DNA from: Methylomicrobium lacus LW14
GTDB lineage: Bacteria > Pseudomonadota > Gammaproteobacteria > Methylococcales > Methylomonadaceae
DNA: 64,000 nt
Assembly: GCF_000527095.1 (NCBI RefSeq)
Contig: NZ_AZUN01000001.1
Location: 2,459,501-2,523,500, forward strand
Direction of reading: 5' to 3'
In this document: positions 9,801 through 18,467 of the stretch, one piece after another
Position numbering within the stretch: the first letter of the stretch is position 1
Layout: each line of letters opens with the position of its first letter
The notes under the pieces: model-generated
The model's database searches: none
The model's input: only the letters and a program-made list of their open reading frames with translations
Told to the model about the DNA's origin: nothing
Program-made: the position numbers and the translations under genes

Positions 9801-10341
9801 GGCTTACGGCCAGAATTTGACGATAGACAAAGGCGAATTTCTGTTCAATGGGCCGCCGGATAATCCGTGGCTGAACTTCGAAGCCACGCGTAAAGTCTCC
9901 GGCGAAGACATCACCGCCGTTTTGACCGTTACCGGCCCGTTGCAAGCGCCGCAAACGAAAGTTTCGTCGCGGCCTCCGCTGCCCGAATCCGAAGCCCTGG
10001 CCTACCTGCTGACCGGCCACTCGCTGCAAAGCGCCAGCGGTTCGGAGTCCGAGGCCTTGGCCAAGGCCGCCTTGAGCTATGGCGCCGGAGAACTTTCCTG
10101 GCTGAGCAGCAAGCTGGGTTTCGACCAGTTCGAGATCGAAGACAGCAAGACCTTGAAGGAGTCCGCCTTACGGCTGGGCAAATACATCAACCCGAACCTC
10201 TACCTGGGTCTGACGCTCGGCCTGTTTTCGACTAGCTATGGAGTCACTCTCAAACAGCAGTTGAGCAAGGATTTCAGCCTTGAGACCCGGACCGGCGAAT
10301 CGCAACGACTCGATTTGAAATACCGGCTGGACAAGGATTGA
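6880..10341 (+). CDS. tamB: Translocation and assembly module subunit TamB (AsmA-like bridge protein)
   Basis: Large periplasm-spanning protein (1153 residues) anchored by one N-terminal membrane segment (about residues 10-30) and built of repetitive beta-strands of the AsmA/Vps13-like lipid-groove type. The C-terminal ~350 residues match the conserved TamB (DUF490) domain that docks on TamA, with stretches such as GEFLFNGPPDNPWLNFEATR and LAYLLTGHS. Slightly shorter than E. coli TamB (about 1260). Translation is probably coupled to tamA. It ends just before a terminator hairpin shared with the convergent BI-1 gene. Confidence 0.93.
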   Translation: MKCRLPGVRFIAGLLAAGLCTPVLLLILLASEAGSRWLINTLLLAAGGGISVQRIDGTLLDRLTLTQLSYTSDTERVTLGKFVFAWHPSRLFAGEVAVDAIESADLAIERVADSPPSDQQEPFSLPRFPLAIHIQQVDLRSVRYQNRGQNITIDRFRLSASLQDQVLTLRDVSLAMPELTVKGDAELSDKLPMSGRLNWTLKRPEMPSIDGDILVQGTLNELSLSGSIDGALRMTHQSRLDLSGETPAFTVSGRWQKLQWPLTGPAQAEAKDGRLTLTGTPDAYRIEVISEMAIENAAPFGASLKGSGNTDSFNLDQLALSPRQGKLIASGTLSWRGASAFSLRLNATNLNTGDFVAGVPGMLNLQASASGNFAENKLAGRLEIETLDGKLFESTIQGAGKLAFADQRLQIERLLLQSANNRLSATGILAAQRSNLDVALDAPNLPAVWPGLNGSINGDIKVRGDYQSPAINAKLQASGLRYRDLRLDRLDMHLDYAETLAARSAVELDIKGLQIAGQAVEKFNLQGAGSLANHHFQAALTTDTAKIDTALSGSLRKPIWNGTLAKLTIEHDRLKTWRLEHPWDLRADFSQDDITVNLPRNCLTHAASRFCLALNGGLKRRLQAEAEANHIDLAMAGPWLPENIGLTGQFDAKTSALKEGERWTADAEAFIPKASLQFKQERSAELNLPLSATRLSARYRNDGLAADLRIGLSGSDFISAQVTASPAPATDTSRLSGTLQASIADLTPVDALVPEIQNLKGRLTAELHLAGDTVRPDVSGQLQLGNASLDLPATGIRLSPIEVKLLSRAGQTGRIELNGRIGSGKGSLQLSGHINLDPAAGFPAEVEVSGNAFEIAKLPGAEISISPRLTVKQADNAVQAGGEIPIDRAVLKLIEPPENAVVPSGDEVIVGQVAESGQKTPANVQADLGIVLKDNVRFSGFGIDTKLTGKLRYTAASGTQRMQGRVAMKEAKYKAYGQNLTIDKGEFLFNGPPDNPWLNFEATRKVSGEDITAVLTVTGPLQAPQTKVSSRPPLPESEALAYLLTGHSLQSASGSESEALAKAALSYGAGELSWLSSKLGFDQFEIEDSKTLKESALRLGKYINPNLYLGLTLGLFSTSYGVTLKQQLSKDFSLETRTGESQRLDLKYRLDKD

Positions 10342-10347
10342 ATCTGA

Positions 10348-10383
10348 AAAAAAATCCCCGAAATGCGGGTTTGCATTTCGGGG
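10348..10383 (-). terminator. Rho-independent terminator of the BI-1/YccA gene
   Basis: A perfect 11-bp stem, CCCCGAAATGC (10356-10366) with GCATTTCGGGG (10373-10383), and a 6-nt loop. Read on the minus strand the stem is followed by a run of eight T, the classical form, so it ends the BI-1/YccA transcript. On the plus strand, after tamB, no T-run follows, so termination there should be weaker. Confidence 0.88.
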
Positions 10384-10426
10384 CTCTGCATGGGGATTGT
10401 CGGCAAAAAGCCGCGGAATAACCTAT

Positions 10427-11098
10427 TTATTCGTCGCCGCCGATGACGCCGAGCAACTGCAGCAAGCTCAAGAACAGATTATAGATCGAAACATACAGCG
10501 AAACGGTCGCCATAATATAGTTGGTTTCGCCGCCATGCACGATCGCGCTGGTCTGAAACAAAATCATGCCGGCCATCAACAGGATAAACATCGCGGAAAC
10601 CGCGAGCGACAGCGCCGGAATCGTGAAGAAGATCGCGCCCAAACCGGCCAGAAAGGCAACCAGCACGCCGACCATCAGGAATCCGCCCATGAAGCTGAAA
10701 TCCTTGCGGGTGGTCAAGGCGTAAGCCGACAGGCCGAGGAAAATGACGCCGGTGCCGCCTAACGCGGTCATCACCAATTGGTCGCCGTTGGTGAAGGCAT
10801 GCAGATACATATTGATGATCGGGCCCAAGGTCAGCCCCATGAAACCGGTCAACGCAAAAATCGACACCAAGCCCCACGCGCTGTTGCGCAGTTTAGTCGT
10901 CAAAAACAGCAAGCCGAAATAGCCGACCAGCGTGATCACCATGCCCGGATGCGGCAGATTCAGCAGCATCGAAAGCCCTGCGGTCAGCGCGCTGAACAGC
11001 AGCGTCATCGACAGTAGCATATAGGTATTGCGTAACATTTTGTTAGTCGTCAACACCTCGGATTCGGGGCGTGCGAACACGGCTTTATTGATATTCAT
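10427..11098 (-). CDS. Bax inhibitor-1/YccA family membrane protein
   Basis: Seven-segment inner-membrane protein of the BI-1 (TMBIM) family, 223 residues. E. coli YccA in this family binds and modulates the FtsH protease, and other members are pH-sensitive calcium leak channels; the role here is inferred only from family. Hydrophobic segments cover nearly the whole sequence after residue 25, and the C-terminal tail keeps the typical SLYVSIYNLFLSLLQLLG stretch. GAGG lies about 10 nt before the ATG. A single-gene unit with its own terminator. Confidence 0.9.
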   Translation of the reverse strand: MNINKAVFARPESEVLTTNKMLRNTYMLLSMTLLFSALTAGLSMLLNLPHPGMVITLVGYFGLLFLTTKLRNSAWGLVSIFALTGFMGLTLGPIINMYLHAFTNGDQLVMTALGGTGVIFLGLSAYALTTRKDFSFMGGFLMVGVLVAFLAGLGAIFFTIPALSLAVSAMFILLMAGMILFQTSAIVHGGETNYIMATVSLYVSIYNLFLSLLQLLGVIGGDE

Positions 11099-11307
11099 CG
11101 AATGTTTTCCTCATGAAAAAGTGAAAGTCGAAATGATAGACCGGTTAATCTTACAAGAGTTTCAGTGCGCGAATAAAGCGAAAAATTTTCATCCGCTATG
11201 GATTCGGCTCCCGTAGCGCCTGAAGCCGGCCTCACGGAAGTTGCACCAGGCGACGCCTTATCCGGCATGCGCGGCGAGCAAAGGCAAGAGGGAGGGATCT
11301 GAGAGGG

Positions 11308-11338
11308 AAAACCTTCCGCGCATTCGCGCAGAAGGTTT
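11308..11338 (-). terminator. Stem-loop downstream of sodB, possible terminator
   Basis: Inverted repeat AAACCTTC (11309-11316) with GAAGGTTT (11331-11338), and an inner CGCG/CGCG stem around a CATT loop, 15 nt past the sodB stop. On the minus strand it is followed by TTTTCCC, a short T-run only, so termination strength is uncertain. The remaining gap up to the BI-1 gene (11099-11307) shows nothing else that I can call. Confidence 0.55.
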
Positions 11339-11353
11339 CGGAAGCGGAGAAAA

Positions 11354-11935
11354 TTAAGCCGCGAAGTTTGCTTCCGCAAATTCCCAGTTCACCAACGACC
11401 AGAAGGCTTCCAGATAGGCTGGACGGGCATTGCGGTAGTCGATGTAATAGGCGTGTTCCCAAACATCGCAAGTCACCAGCGGTTTTTGGCCCGCGGTCAA
11501 TGGGCAACCGGCGTTGCTGGTGCTGACCAAAGCCAGACTGCCGTCCGCATTCTTGACCAGCCATGCCCAACCGGAACCGAAAGTCGTGACCGCGGTTTTG
11601 GTGAATTCTTCCTTGAATTTCGCGAAAGAACCGAAAGTCGCATTGATCGCATCGGCCAACGCACCGGTCGGCTCGCCGCCGCCATTGGGAGACAGGCTGT
11701 TCCAATAAAAAGTGTGATTCCAGACTTGCGCCGCGTTATTGAAGATCCCGCCTGAAGATTTCAAAACAATCTCTTCCAAGGATAAACCTTCAAATTCGGT
11801 GCCGGGAACCAAATTGTTCAAATTCGTCACATAAGTCTGGTGGTGCTTTCCGTAATGATACTCGAGCGTTTCTTCGGAAATATGCGGAGCCAAACTATTT
11901 TTAGCATAAGGCAAAGCAGGAAGTTCGAAAGCCAT
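11354..11935 (-). CDS. sodB: Superoxide dismutase [Fe]
   Basis: Cytoplasmic enzyme dismuting superoxide to peroxide and oxygen. The 193-residue protein carries the four metal ligands at H27, H74, D157 (in DVWEHAYY) and H161. Gln70 within [11 protein letters not shown] is the active-site glutamine position typical of the iron enzymes rather than manganese ones, which place it near residue 146. Length equals E. coli SodB. It has no operon partner, divergent from the CYTH gene over 247 bp. Confidence 0.96.
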   Translation of the reverse strand: MAFELPALPYAKNSLAPHISEETLEYHYGKHHQTYVTNLNNLVPGTEFEGLSLEEIVLKSSGGIFNNAAQVWNHTFYWNSLSPNGGGEPTGALADAINATFGSFAKFKEEFTKTAVTTFGSGWAWLVKNADGSLALVSTSNAGCPLTAGQKPLVTCDVWEHAYYIDYRNARPAYLEAFWSLVNWEFAEANFAA

Positions 11936-12182
11936 GTAATTAAATCCTTAATCAGTTGAACATGTTGCGACCCATGAAGCGGAATCCCCATTCATTTAGT
12001 CAGTTATACTTTAGCATTGCTTGAGGCCGAAACAAAGCGCGAAGTGATAAATCAGTAAAGCATGCGCTTTGCGTCTATTTTTATGTACCCAGCCGCGCAA
12101 AGGAGGAGGATGACAGATTATCGTTGCGGTTGTTTTACAATACGCTGCTTTAAACCCACCCGATTTTAGCAAAGGAGCACGC

Positions 12183-12659
12183 ATGGCATTAGAAGTCGAA
12201 CATAAATTTTTACTCGCGAATGAGGATTGGCGGAACGAGATTCAGCATTCCGAAATATTCAGGCAAGGTTATTTGAGTTCACAGCCGACCAGCTCGATCC
12301 GGGTCCGGATTTGCGAACACCGCGCCTGGCTGAACATCAAAAGCGCGACAATAGGCACGCACCGGCTTGAATATGAATATGAAATTCCGCTCGCCGATGC
12401 CCAGGAAATTCTGTCCAATTTATGCAACAAGCCGTTGATCGAAAAGACGCGCCATTATGTGCAACACGGCCCTGATCTGTGGGAGATAGACGAATTCGAA
12501 GGCGCCAATCAAGGACTGATCGTCGCCGAAATTGAACTCGACGCCATCGGCCAGTCTTTTGCCAAGCCTGCCTGGCTTGGCGCCGAAGTCACCGAAGATT
12601 TGCGTTATTACAACAATAATCTGGCATTGCATCCTTATTCCGAATGGTGCGATCTTTAG
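12183..12659 (+). CDS. Stand-alone CYTH domain protein (probable triphosphatase)
   Basis: A 158-residue single-domain CYTH protein. CYTH proteins form a tunnel that binds triphosphate and divalent metal; small bacterial members are usually inorganic triphosphatases or related phosphohydrolases. The metal/phosphate signature ExExK is at the very N-terminus (EVEHKF), and the alternating charged strands (SIRVRI, LEYEYEIP, WEIDEFEG, IVAEIEL) follow as in the family. No CHAD domain is fused. The ATG at 12183 has AGGAG 6-8 nt upstream. Substrate is not determinable from sequence. Confidence 0.88.
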   Translation: MALEVEHKFLLANEDWRNEIQHSEIFRQGYLSSQPTSSIRVRICEHRAWLNIKSATIGTHRLEYEYEIPLADAQEILSNLCNKPLIEKTRHYVQHGPDLWEIDEFEGANQGLIVAEIELDAIGQSFAKPAWLGAEVTEDLRYYNNNLALHPYSEWCDL

Positions 12660-12677
12660 CCCATTTTACGCCGAATC

Positions 12678-12696
12678 ACCGCGAAGAGGCGGTTTT
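12678..12696 (+). terminator. Weak terminator candidate after the CYTH gene
   Basis: A 5-bp stem, ACCGC / GCGGT with loop GAAGAG, immediately followed by TTTT, 19 bp after the CYTH stop. Short stem, so low confidence. Confidence 0.35.
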
Positions 12697-12805
12697 CCGA
12701 GCCCCGAACAAAACGCTAAGCCATTGTTTTGTTATGCAGTAACAACCATTGACGGCCTGCTTTCCCGGCCTCGCCGAGCGCGCTCGAAAAATTTTCAGAA
12801 AATGA

Positions 12806-12834
12806 TTGAATTGCGCTAAAGTTTGCTCTATAGT
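12806..12834 (+). promoter_or_regulatory. Sigma70-type promoter of the secreted repeat protein gene
   Basis: TTGAAT (12806-12811), a 17-bp spacer and TATAGT (12829-12834). The expected transcription start, about 7 nt on, falls at 12840-12842, the position of the ATG itself, so the mRNA would have essentially no leader. Confidence 0.65.
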
Positions 12835-12841
12835 TCGCTGT

Positions 12842-13528
12842 ATGAAAAAAACTACTTTTGTTGCATTGTTACTACTTTCCAACCAAGGTGTTGCGGACAC
12901 ACTCGGCAATACCTTGCAGTCGATTGAAAGCGAATGGGCGGCAATTTATTACAAAACGCCCAAGACACAACAAGGCAATGCCTATCGGCAGCTATTGAAA
13001 AAAACGGCGGCACTCGAGCAACAACATCCGAATGCCGCCGAACCGATTGTCTGGGAAGCCGTCATCAAGGCGACCTACGCCGACCACCAAAGTGCGATGA
13101 CGGCGTTGTCGCTGGTCAATGAAGCCAAGGAACTGCTGCAAAAAGCGATCGACATCAATCCGCAGGCCATGGAGGGTTCGGCCTATGTGACGCTGGGCAC
13201 GCTTTACTACATGGTGCCGAAATGGCCGGTCGCCTTCGGCGATGAAGACAAGGCCAAGACCTTGCTCGAAACCGCACTCAAAATCAATCCGAAGGGCATC
13301 GACAGCAACTACTACTACGGTAATTTTCTGTTATCGCAGGACCGCACGGAAGAAGCGAAAAAATATCTCGAAAACGCCGCGAATGCGCCGGCCCGCCCCG
13401 AACAAGCTTTTGCCGACAATCAATTGAAGGCGGAAGCGCAAAGAGCGCTGAATAAAATTAAGCAGACCGCATCCGATGCGGATAACAATGTCTTCGCGTC
13501 ATTCACCCATGACGCCAATGTTCGTTAA
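12842..13528 (+). CDS. Exported TPR-like protein of unknown function
   Basis: A 228-residue protein with a signal peptide (residues 1-18, ending NQGVA), then helical repeats resembling tetratricopeptide repeats: LLQKAIDINPQAMEGSAYVT, LLETALKINPKGIDSNYYYG and a third degenerate copy, each with the N-P-x-x turn of TPRs. Likely periplasmic scaffold or adaptor; no catalytic motif seen. I took the ATG at 12842 rather than the longer frame from 12806 because only this start gives an export signal. There is no ribosome-binding site upstream, in line with the promoter position. Partners are not evident from context. Confidence 0.8.
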   Translation: MKKTTFVALLLLSNQGVADTLGNTLQSIESEWAAIYYKTPKTQQGNAYRQLLKKTAALEQQHPNAAEPIVWEAVIKATYADHQSAMTALSLVNEAKELLQKAIDINPQAMEGSAYVTLGTLYYMVPKWPVAFGDEDKAKTLLETALKINPKGIDSNYYYGNFLLSQDRTEEAKKYLENAANAPARPEQAFADNQLKAEAQRALNKIKQTASDADNNVFASFTHDANVR

Positions 13529-13615
13529 ACAAAGCCGCAAGTCCGCTCAGCGAACGCATCTGTTTGATTCATAACCGCACAGAACCTATGGGGTATTCTA
13601 TCGGCCCGCAGTTTC

Positions 13616-13624
13616 TGGTATCAT
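13616..13624 (+). promoter_or_regulatory. Extended -10 promoter candidate for the ferredoxin gene
   Basis: TGGTATCAT, a TGnTATnAT extended -10 element 47 bp upstream of the ferredoxin ATG. The -35 position (TTCTAT) is poor, which extended -10 promoters tolerate. Confidence 0.4.
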
Positions 13625-13671
13625 AGCCCACCTTTCACGACCATAACTCGACAACTTTCCCGGAAATTATT

Positions 13672-13995
13672 ATGGCTTTTGTAGTCACAGAGAACTGTAT
13701 CAAATGTAAATTTACCGACTGCGTAGATGTTTGCCCGGTCGATTGTTTTCACGAGGGTCCCAATTTTTTGGTAATCGACCCCGATGAATGCATTGACTGC
13801 ACCTTATGCGAGCCTGAATGCCCGGCGAATGCGATTTTTGCTGAAGACGAAGTTCCCGATGATCAACACCAGTTTATCGCGCTGAACGCCGAACTGTCCA
13901 AGAAATGGCCAAGCATTACCGACGTCAAAGACGCACTGCCGGAAGCCGACGACTGGAACGGCAAAGAACACAAGGCCCAATATCTGGAAAAATAA
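13672..13995 (+). CDS. fdxA: 7Fe ferredoxin FdxA ([3Fe-4S][4Fe-4S])
   Basis: Small acidic electron carrier of the Azotobacter ferredoxin I type, 107 residues. Expected 3Fe-4S ligands are C9, C17 and C50; 4Fe-4S ligands C21, C40, C43 and C46; C25 is the conserved extra cysteine next to the cluster. The long C-terminal cap typical of this class ([13 protein letters not shown] onward) is complete. It forms a one-gene unit with a strong terminator. A possible electron partner in this window is the NifJ oxidoreductase, but that pairing is only inference. Confidence 0.95.
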   Translation: MAFVVTENCIKCKFTDCVDVCPVDCFHEGPNFLVIDPDECIDCTLCEPECPANAIFAEDEVPDDQHQFIALNAELSKKWPSITDVKDALPEADDWNGKEHKAQYLEK

Positions 13996-14046
13996 TTTTT
14001 CCACGCTTGAAATTCGAATCGGCAACGGTTCGAGTTTCACAAGCGC

Positions 14047-14077
14047 AAAAAAAAGCCGGGGTTTACCCGGCTTTTTT
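14047..14077. terminator. Bidirectional terminator between fdxA and rplQ
   Basis: Stem GCCGGG (14055-14060) / CCCGGC (14066-14071) with loop GTTTA, extended by A-T pairs, with a T-run on both strands. It closes fdxA from the left and the whole ribosomal transcript from the right. Confidence 0.92.
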
Positions 14078-14096
14078 ATTTGGATTTCGATGAACC

Positions 14097-14459
14097 TTAT
14101 TGCGGTCTATCAACCAGCTCGACGTAAGCCATTGGCGCATCGTCACCGGCTCTGAATCCGCATTTCATGATGCGTAAGTAGCCGCCCGGTCTGCCTTGAT
14201 AGCGTGGGCCCAGTTCATTGAACAACTTGGTCACGACATCGCGATCGCGCAGTTTTGCGAAAGCCACGCGGCGTTTGGACACGCTGTCTTCTTTAGACAG
14301 GGTGATCAAAGGCTCCGCATATCTTCTCAATTCCTTGGCTTTTGGCAAGGTGGTCTTGATCAGTTCATGGTTGATCAAAGCGCATGTCATGCTGCTGAAC
14401 AGAGCCTTGCGATGGCTACTGGTGATGCTGAATTTTTTTCCGGATTTTCTGTGTCGCAT
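14097..14459 (-). CDS. rplQ: 50S ribosomal protein L17
   Basis: Large-subunit protein near the peptide exit tunnel, 120 residues, starting [20 protein letters not shown] as in the family and containing the conserved [11 protein letters not shown] helix. Last gene of the alpha operon, 25 bp after rpoA, and the end of the long ribosomal block, with a terminator 20 bp downstream. Confidence 0.97.
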   Translation of the reverse strand: MRHRKSGKKFSITSSHRKALFSSMTCALINHELIKTTLPKAKELRRYAEPLITLSKEDSVSKRRVAFAKLRDRDVVTKLFNELGPRYQGRPGGYLRIMKCGFRAGDDAPMAYVELVDRPQ

Positions 14460-14484
14460 TACTGTGTGACCTAGCTATGTGTTG

Positions 14485-15495
14485 TTAATTGCTTGAATGA
14501 ATGTGCTCTGCCAGACTATCCGGCGGCCAATTTTCCAGGCGCATACCAAGCGACAGCCCTTTTAGCGCCAAAATGTCCTTGATCTCGGTCAGAGATTTTT
14601 TTCCTAAATTCGGTGTTTTCAATAATTCAACTTCAGTACGCTGAATCAAATCACCGATATAAAATATGTTTTCAGCTTTTAAGCAATTGGCTGAACGCAC
14701 GGTCAATTCGAGATCATCAACCGGCCGCAGCAGAATCGGATCAAAAATTTCTTCCGTCACTTGCACTTCAGCCTTCTCAGGCTCGGTGACTTTCTCGAAA
14801 TCAACAAAGACTGACAATTGGTCATGCAAAATCGTTGCCGCCAATTTGATCGTTTGCTCAGGATCGACAGTGCCGTTAGTTTCGAGCTCGATAATCAGCT
14901 TATCCAGATCGGTGCGCTGCTCTACACGAGTACTTTCGACAGCATAGGCAACGCGGACAACCGGACTGTAAGAAGCATCCACATGCAAGGCACCGACGGC
15001 AGAACTGCTGTCGCTGCGTGCTCTGCGCACGCTGACAGGCTCATAGCCCCGTCCACGGCGCACGCGAATCTTCATGTTCAACACACCTGACTGGGTCAGG
15101 TTGGCAATCACCAGCTCAGGATTGACGATTTCAGCGTCATGCGGCAATGCAATATCGGCCGCCGTGACAGCGCCCGCACCGGTTTTCGACAAGGTTAAAA
15201 CAGCCTCATCCCGCGAATGCAGGAGCACGGCCAATTGCTTTAAATTCAGCAGTATGTCAATGACATCTTCCTGGACACCCTCAATCGTGGTGTACTCGTG
15301 CAGCACACCGTCGATCTCGACATCAGTTACTGCGCATCCTGGAATCGTAGAAAGCAAAACACGACGCAAGGCATTGCCAATCGAATGACCAAAGCCGCGT
15401 TCGAGCGGCTCAATGACGATCTTTGAATGATTCTTCGATTTACTAATAACCTCAACGATTCGAGGCCTCAACAAACCAGAAATTGAATTCTGCAT
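14485..15495 (-). CDS. rpoA: DNA-directed RNA polymerase subunit alpha
   Basis: 336 residues. The N-terminal domain (to about 235) that dimerises and nucleates polymerase assembly is recognisable by [21 protein letters not shown] linker follows, then the C-terminal domain (about 250-330) with [16 protein letters not shown], which contacts UP-element DNA and activators such as CRP. It is placed between rpsD and rplQ as in E. coli, so supply of alpha is tied to ribosomal protein synthesis. Confidence 0.97.
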   Translation of the reverse strand: MQNSISGLLRPRIVEVISKSKNHSKIVIEPLERGFGHSIGNALRRVLLSTIPGCAVTDVEIDGVLHEYTTIEGVQEDVIDILLNLKQLAVLLHSRDEAVLTLSKTGAGAVTAADIALPHDAEIVNPELVIANLTQSGVLNMKIRVRRGRGYEPVSVRRARSDSSSAVGALHVDASYSPVVRVAYAVESTRVEQRTDLDKLIIELETNGTVDPEQTIKLAATILHDQLSVFVDFEKVTEPEKAEVQVTEEIFDPILLRPVDDLELTVRSANCLKAENIFYIGDLIQRTEVELLKTPNLGKKSLTEIKDILALKGLSLGMRLENWPPDSLAEHIHSSN

Positions 15496-15516
15496 TTAAT
15501 TCCCTCAGAATGGTAA

Positions 15517-16137
15517 TTACTTTGAGTACAACTCTACAACCAACTGTTCGTTGATATCGCTACCCAAATCGGCGCGATCCGGCAATGAGGTAAAAGTACC
15601 GGTCATTGCTTTAGAGTTAACTTCAACCCATGAAGGAAAGCCATATTGTTCGGTAACCGCCAAAGCATCAATGATACGTTGTTGCGTTTTGGCTTTCTCT
15701 TTGACAGAAAGGACATCGCCGGGAGCAATCTGGTACGAAGGCACGTTGATGGTTGCGCCATTGACCAGGAAGGCTTTATGAGAAACCAATTGACGCGCTT
15801 CGGCCCGGGTAGATGCAAAACCCATCCGGTAAACGACGTTATCTAAGCGCGATTCCAGCAGATTCAACAGGTTTTCACCGGTAGCGCCTTTCTTCAGGTC
15901 AGCGATCTTATAGTAATTGCTGAATTGTTTTTCCAGAACGCCGTAGATTCTGCGAAGTCTTTGCTTCGCACGCAACTGCATTGCGTAATCGGAAGTTCTT
16001 GTACGTTTGGTACCATGCTGACCGGGTCTTTGATCCAGTTTGCATTTACCTTCCAGGGATTTGCCCCGGCTTTTTAAAAACAGGTCAGTGCCTTCTCTGC
16101 GGCTTAATTTGCAGGTAGGTCCGAGATATCTTGCCAT
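15517..16137 (-). CDS. rpsD: 30S ribosomal protein S4
   Basis: Primary 16S rRNA-binding protein, 206 residues, beginning [20 protein letters not shown], with an S4 RNA-binding domain around residues 95-155 ([20 protein letters not shown]). Only two of the four zinc cysteines of the zinc-binding form are present (C9, C32), so this is the non-zinc type. In E. coli S4 represses the alpha operon by binding the rpsM leader; whether the 35-nt leader here can fold that way is unclear. Confidence 0.97.
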   Translation of the reverse strand: MARYLGPTCKLSRREGTDLFLKSRGKSLEGKCKLDQRPGQHGTKRTRTSDYAMQLRAKQRLRRIYGVLEKQFSNYYKIADLKKGATGENLLNLLESRLDNVVYRMGFASTRAEARQLVSHKAFLVNGATINVPSYQIAPGDVLSVKEKAKTQQRIIDALAVTEQYGFPSWVEVNSKAMTGTFTSLPDRADLGSDINEQLVVELYSK

Positions 16138-16155
16138 GATTTACAACTCCAGAAA

Positions 16156-16542
16156 CTATACGCGGCGTTTTTTGGGTGGACGGCAACCGTTATGCGGAAT
16201 CGGAGTGACGTCGATAATATTGGTGATTTTGAAACCCAGGTTGTTCAAGGAACGAACTGCGGATTCACGACCAGGACCAGGGCCTTTGATCAGTACATCC
16301 AGGTTTTTCATGCCGTATTCCTGTGCAACCACACCCGCCTTCTCGGCAGCAACCTGCGCCGCGAACGGGGTGCTCTTACGCGAACCGCGGAAGCCTGATC
16401 CACCGGAAGTGGCCCAGGACAGCGTATTGCCTTTTCTGTCTGTAATCGTAATGATGGTGTTGTTAAAAGAAGCGTGAACGTGCGCGATGCCGTCAGCGAC
16501 TTCTTTCTTAATACGTTTTCTGGTACGAGCGGGACTTGCCAT
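16156..16542 (-). CDS. rpsK: 30S ribosomal protein S11
   Basis: Platform protein of the small subunit near the mRNA exit, 128 residues; the [19 protein letters not shown] segment and the basic C-terminal tail [10 protein letters not shown] are diagnostic. It lies between rpsM and rpsD with gaps of 21 and 18 bp. Confidence 0.97.
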   Translation of the reverse strand: MASPARTRKRIKKEVADGIAHVHASFNNTIITITDRKGNTLSWATSGGSGFRGSRKSTPFAAQVAAEKAGVVAQEYGMKNLDVLIKGPGPGRESAVRSLNNLGFKITNIIDVTPIPHNGCRPPKKRRV

Positions 16543-16563
16543 TGTTAAACCTCTGACGGGGAA

Positions 16564-16920
16564 TTATTTCTTAATCGGTTTGCGTGGACCTTTACGAGTA
16601 CGCGCATTCGTTCTCGTTCTTTGGCCTCTGAGCGGCAAACCACGGCGATGCCGTATTCCTCGATAGCAACCGAGATCCATCAAGCGTTTGATATTCATCG
16701 AAACTTCGCGACGCAAGTCACCTTCGACGGTCATCTTGGAAATGATGTTCCGAAGCGTATCGAGTTGCTCTTCGGATAATTCCTTGATTTTGACGGATGG
16801 CAAAATTCCCGCTTCAACACAAATATTTTGCGCTGTCTTACGGCCAATTCCATAGATTGCGGTCAATGAAATTTCCGCATGCTTATGATCTGGTATATTT
16901 ATCCCGGCAATACGTGCCAT
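16564..16920 (-). CDS. rpsM: 30S ribosomal protein S13
   Basis: Head protein of the small subunit that bridges to the large subunit and touches P-site tRNA. 118 residues, starting [20 protein letters not shown], with the helix-hairpin-helix [12 protein letters not shown] and a basic tail. It is the first alpha-operon gene after rpmJ and sits 35 nt behind a predicted internal start site. Confidence 0.97.
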   Translation of the reverse strand: MARIAGINIPDHKHAEISLTAIYGIGRKTAQNICVEAGILPSVKIKELSEEQLDTLRNIISKMTVEGDLRREVSMNIKRLMDLGCYRGIRHRRGLPLRGQRTRTNARTRKGPRKPIKK

Positions 16921-16961
16921 GTAGATATTCCCCTGAGTTCTGTTCTTGAGTTAAGCGCCGA

Positions 16962-16990
16962 ATTATAACACTCGTTTAGTGACGGCACAA
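16962..16990 (-). promoter_or_regulatory. Internal promoter ahead of rpsM (alpha operon)
   Basis: On the minus strand: TTGTGC (16985-16990), a 17-bp spacer, then TATAAT (16962-16967) preceded by TGT, a full TGnTATAAT extended -10. The predicted start near 16955 gives a leader of about 35 nt. It sits in the 77-bp rpmJ-rpsM gap, the largest in the ribosomal block. Confidence 0.75.
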
Positions 16991-16997
16991 ATAATAA

Positions 16998-17111
16998 TTA
17001 ACCTTGCCGTTGTTTGTGAGTGCCGTCTGAACAAATCACTCTAACCACGCCATTTCTTTTTACGATTTTGCACTTTCTGCAAATTGCTTTTACCGAAGCT
17101 CGGACTTTCAT
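16998..17111 (-). CDS. rpmJ: 50S ribosomal protein L36
   Basis: A 37-residue protein found by reading the minus strand between secY and rpsM: starts [19 protein letters not shown] and ends GTHKQRQG before TAA. The zinc-ribbon ligands C11, C14, C27 and H32 or H33 mark the zinc-containing form. Assists late 50S assembly. AGGAG lies upstream of the ATG and secY ends 33 bp before. Confidence 0.95.
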   Translation of the reverse strand: MKVRASVKAICRKCKIVKRNGVVRVICSDGTHKQRQG

Positions 17112-17144
17112 TAGGTTGCTCCTACTGGAAACTTAATTTTGGAA

Positions 17145-18461
17145 TTATTTTTTCAAATTAGCTTTTTTCATCAGGCCTTCGTACTGATGAGACATGATAT
17201 GGGTTTGCATTTGTGAGATGAAATCCATAACGACGACCACGATAATCAGGAGTGATGTACCGCCAAAATAAAATGGTACGTTCCAGTAAAGAATCAAAAA
17301 CTCAGGCAGCAAACACACCAAGGTAATATAGAATGCGCCGATCAGCGTCAGTCGCGTCATCACCTTGTCTATATAGGCGCTCGTTTGAATACCTGGACGA
17401 ATGCCGGGTAAAAAGGCGCCTGATTTCTTCAGATTTTCGGCAGTTTCTTTTGAATTGAATACCAAGGCGGTATAAAAGAAGCAAAAGAAAATAATCGCGG
17501 CCGCATAAAACATGACATACACCGGCTGTCCGGGCGACAACATCGTCGCGACGTCGCGCAGCCAGGTCAATCCTTCACTGTTACCGAACCAGTTTGCAAC
17601 CGTGGCCGGAAACAGAATGATGCTCGATGCGAAAATGGGAGGAATGACACCCGCCATGTTCAGCTTCAAAGGCAAAAAGCTATTTTGCCCCGCATACATC
17701 TTGCGTCCTTGCTGTCTTTTCGGATAGTTGATGATGATCCTGCGCTGCCCTCTTTCGACAAAGACAACGATAGCGGTCACCGCAATCGTGATCAGGAACA
17801 GCAGGATGATGAACGCACCATTCATTTCACCGGTTCTGGCCAATTCGAGGGTACCACCGACCGCCTTGGGCAGACCGGAAACGATACCGGCAAAAATGAT
17901 CATCGAAATGCCATTGCCAATACCGCGTTCGGTAACCTGTTCACCGAGCCACATCAAGAAAATCGTGCCGGTCACCAGCGTGATCGTGGTAATCGCGATA
18001 AAAGCGACACCCGGATTGATCACCACCGAAAGACCGCCGGCAGTCTGATTCTGTAACGCAATCGAAATACCGATCGCCTGGAACGAAGCCAATGCCACCG
18101 TCCCATAACGTGTATATTGCGAAATTTTCCGCCTGCCAGTCTCGCCTTCCTTCTTCATCTGCTCGACTGCAGGAATGATGATGCTCATCATCTGCATGAT
18201 GATCGAGGCAGAAATGTAAGGCATGATGCCAAGAGCAAACAAGCTTAACCGCATCAACGCACCACCCGAGAACATGTTAAACATGTCCAGGATCGATCCG
18301 CTTTGCTGTTCGAACATGATTTGCAGTGCTTTAGGATCGATACCCGGCACCGGGATGTGAGAACCGATCCGATACACGAAAAAAGCACCCAAAACGAACA
18401 GAAGTCGGGATTTTAGCTCCGACAAGCCGGCGGGTTTATTGGCTGATTCGTCTCTTGACAT
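17145..18461 (-). CDS. secY: Preprotein translocase subunit SecY
   Basis: The protein-conducting channel of the inner membrane, partner of SecE (43276-43656) and SecG. 438 residues, ten hydrophobic segments, with the family stretches [10 protein letters not shown] near residue 33, the plug region after it, and [10 protein letters not shown] near the cytoplasmic loop that binds ribosomes and SecA. Its place between rplO and rpmJ at the end of the spc operon is the standard one. Confidence 0.97.
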   Translation of the reverse strand: MSRDESANKPAGLSELKSRLLFVLGAFFVYRIGSHIPVPGIDPKALQIMFEQQSGSILDMFNMFSGGALMRLSLFALGIMPYISASIIMQMMSIIIPAVEQMKKEGETGRRKISQYTRYGTVALASFQAIGISIALQNQTAGGLSVVINPGVAFIAITTITLVTGTIFLMWLGEQVTERGIGNGISMIIFAGIVSGLPKAVGGTLELARTGEMNGAFIILLFLITIAVTAIVVFVERGQRRIIINYPKRQQGRKMYAGQNSFLPLKLNMAGVIPPIFASSIILFPATVANWFGNSEGLTWLRDVATMLSPGQPVYVMFYAAAIIFFCFFYTALVFNSKETAENLKKSGAFLPGIRPGIQTSAYIDKVMTRLTLIGAFYITLVCLLPEFLILYWNVPFYFGGTSLLIIVVVVMDFISQMQTHIMSHQYEGLMKKANLKK

Positions 18462-18467
18462 ACGAGC

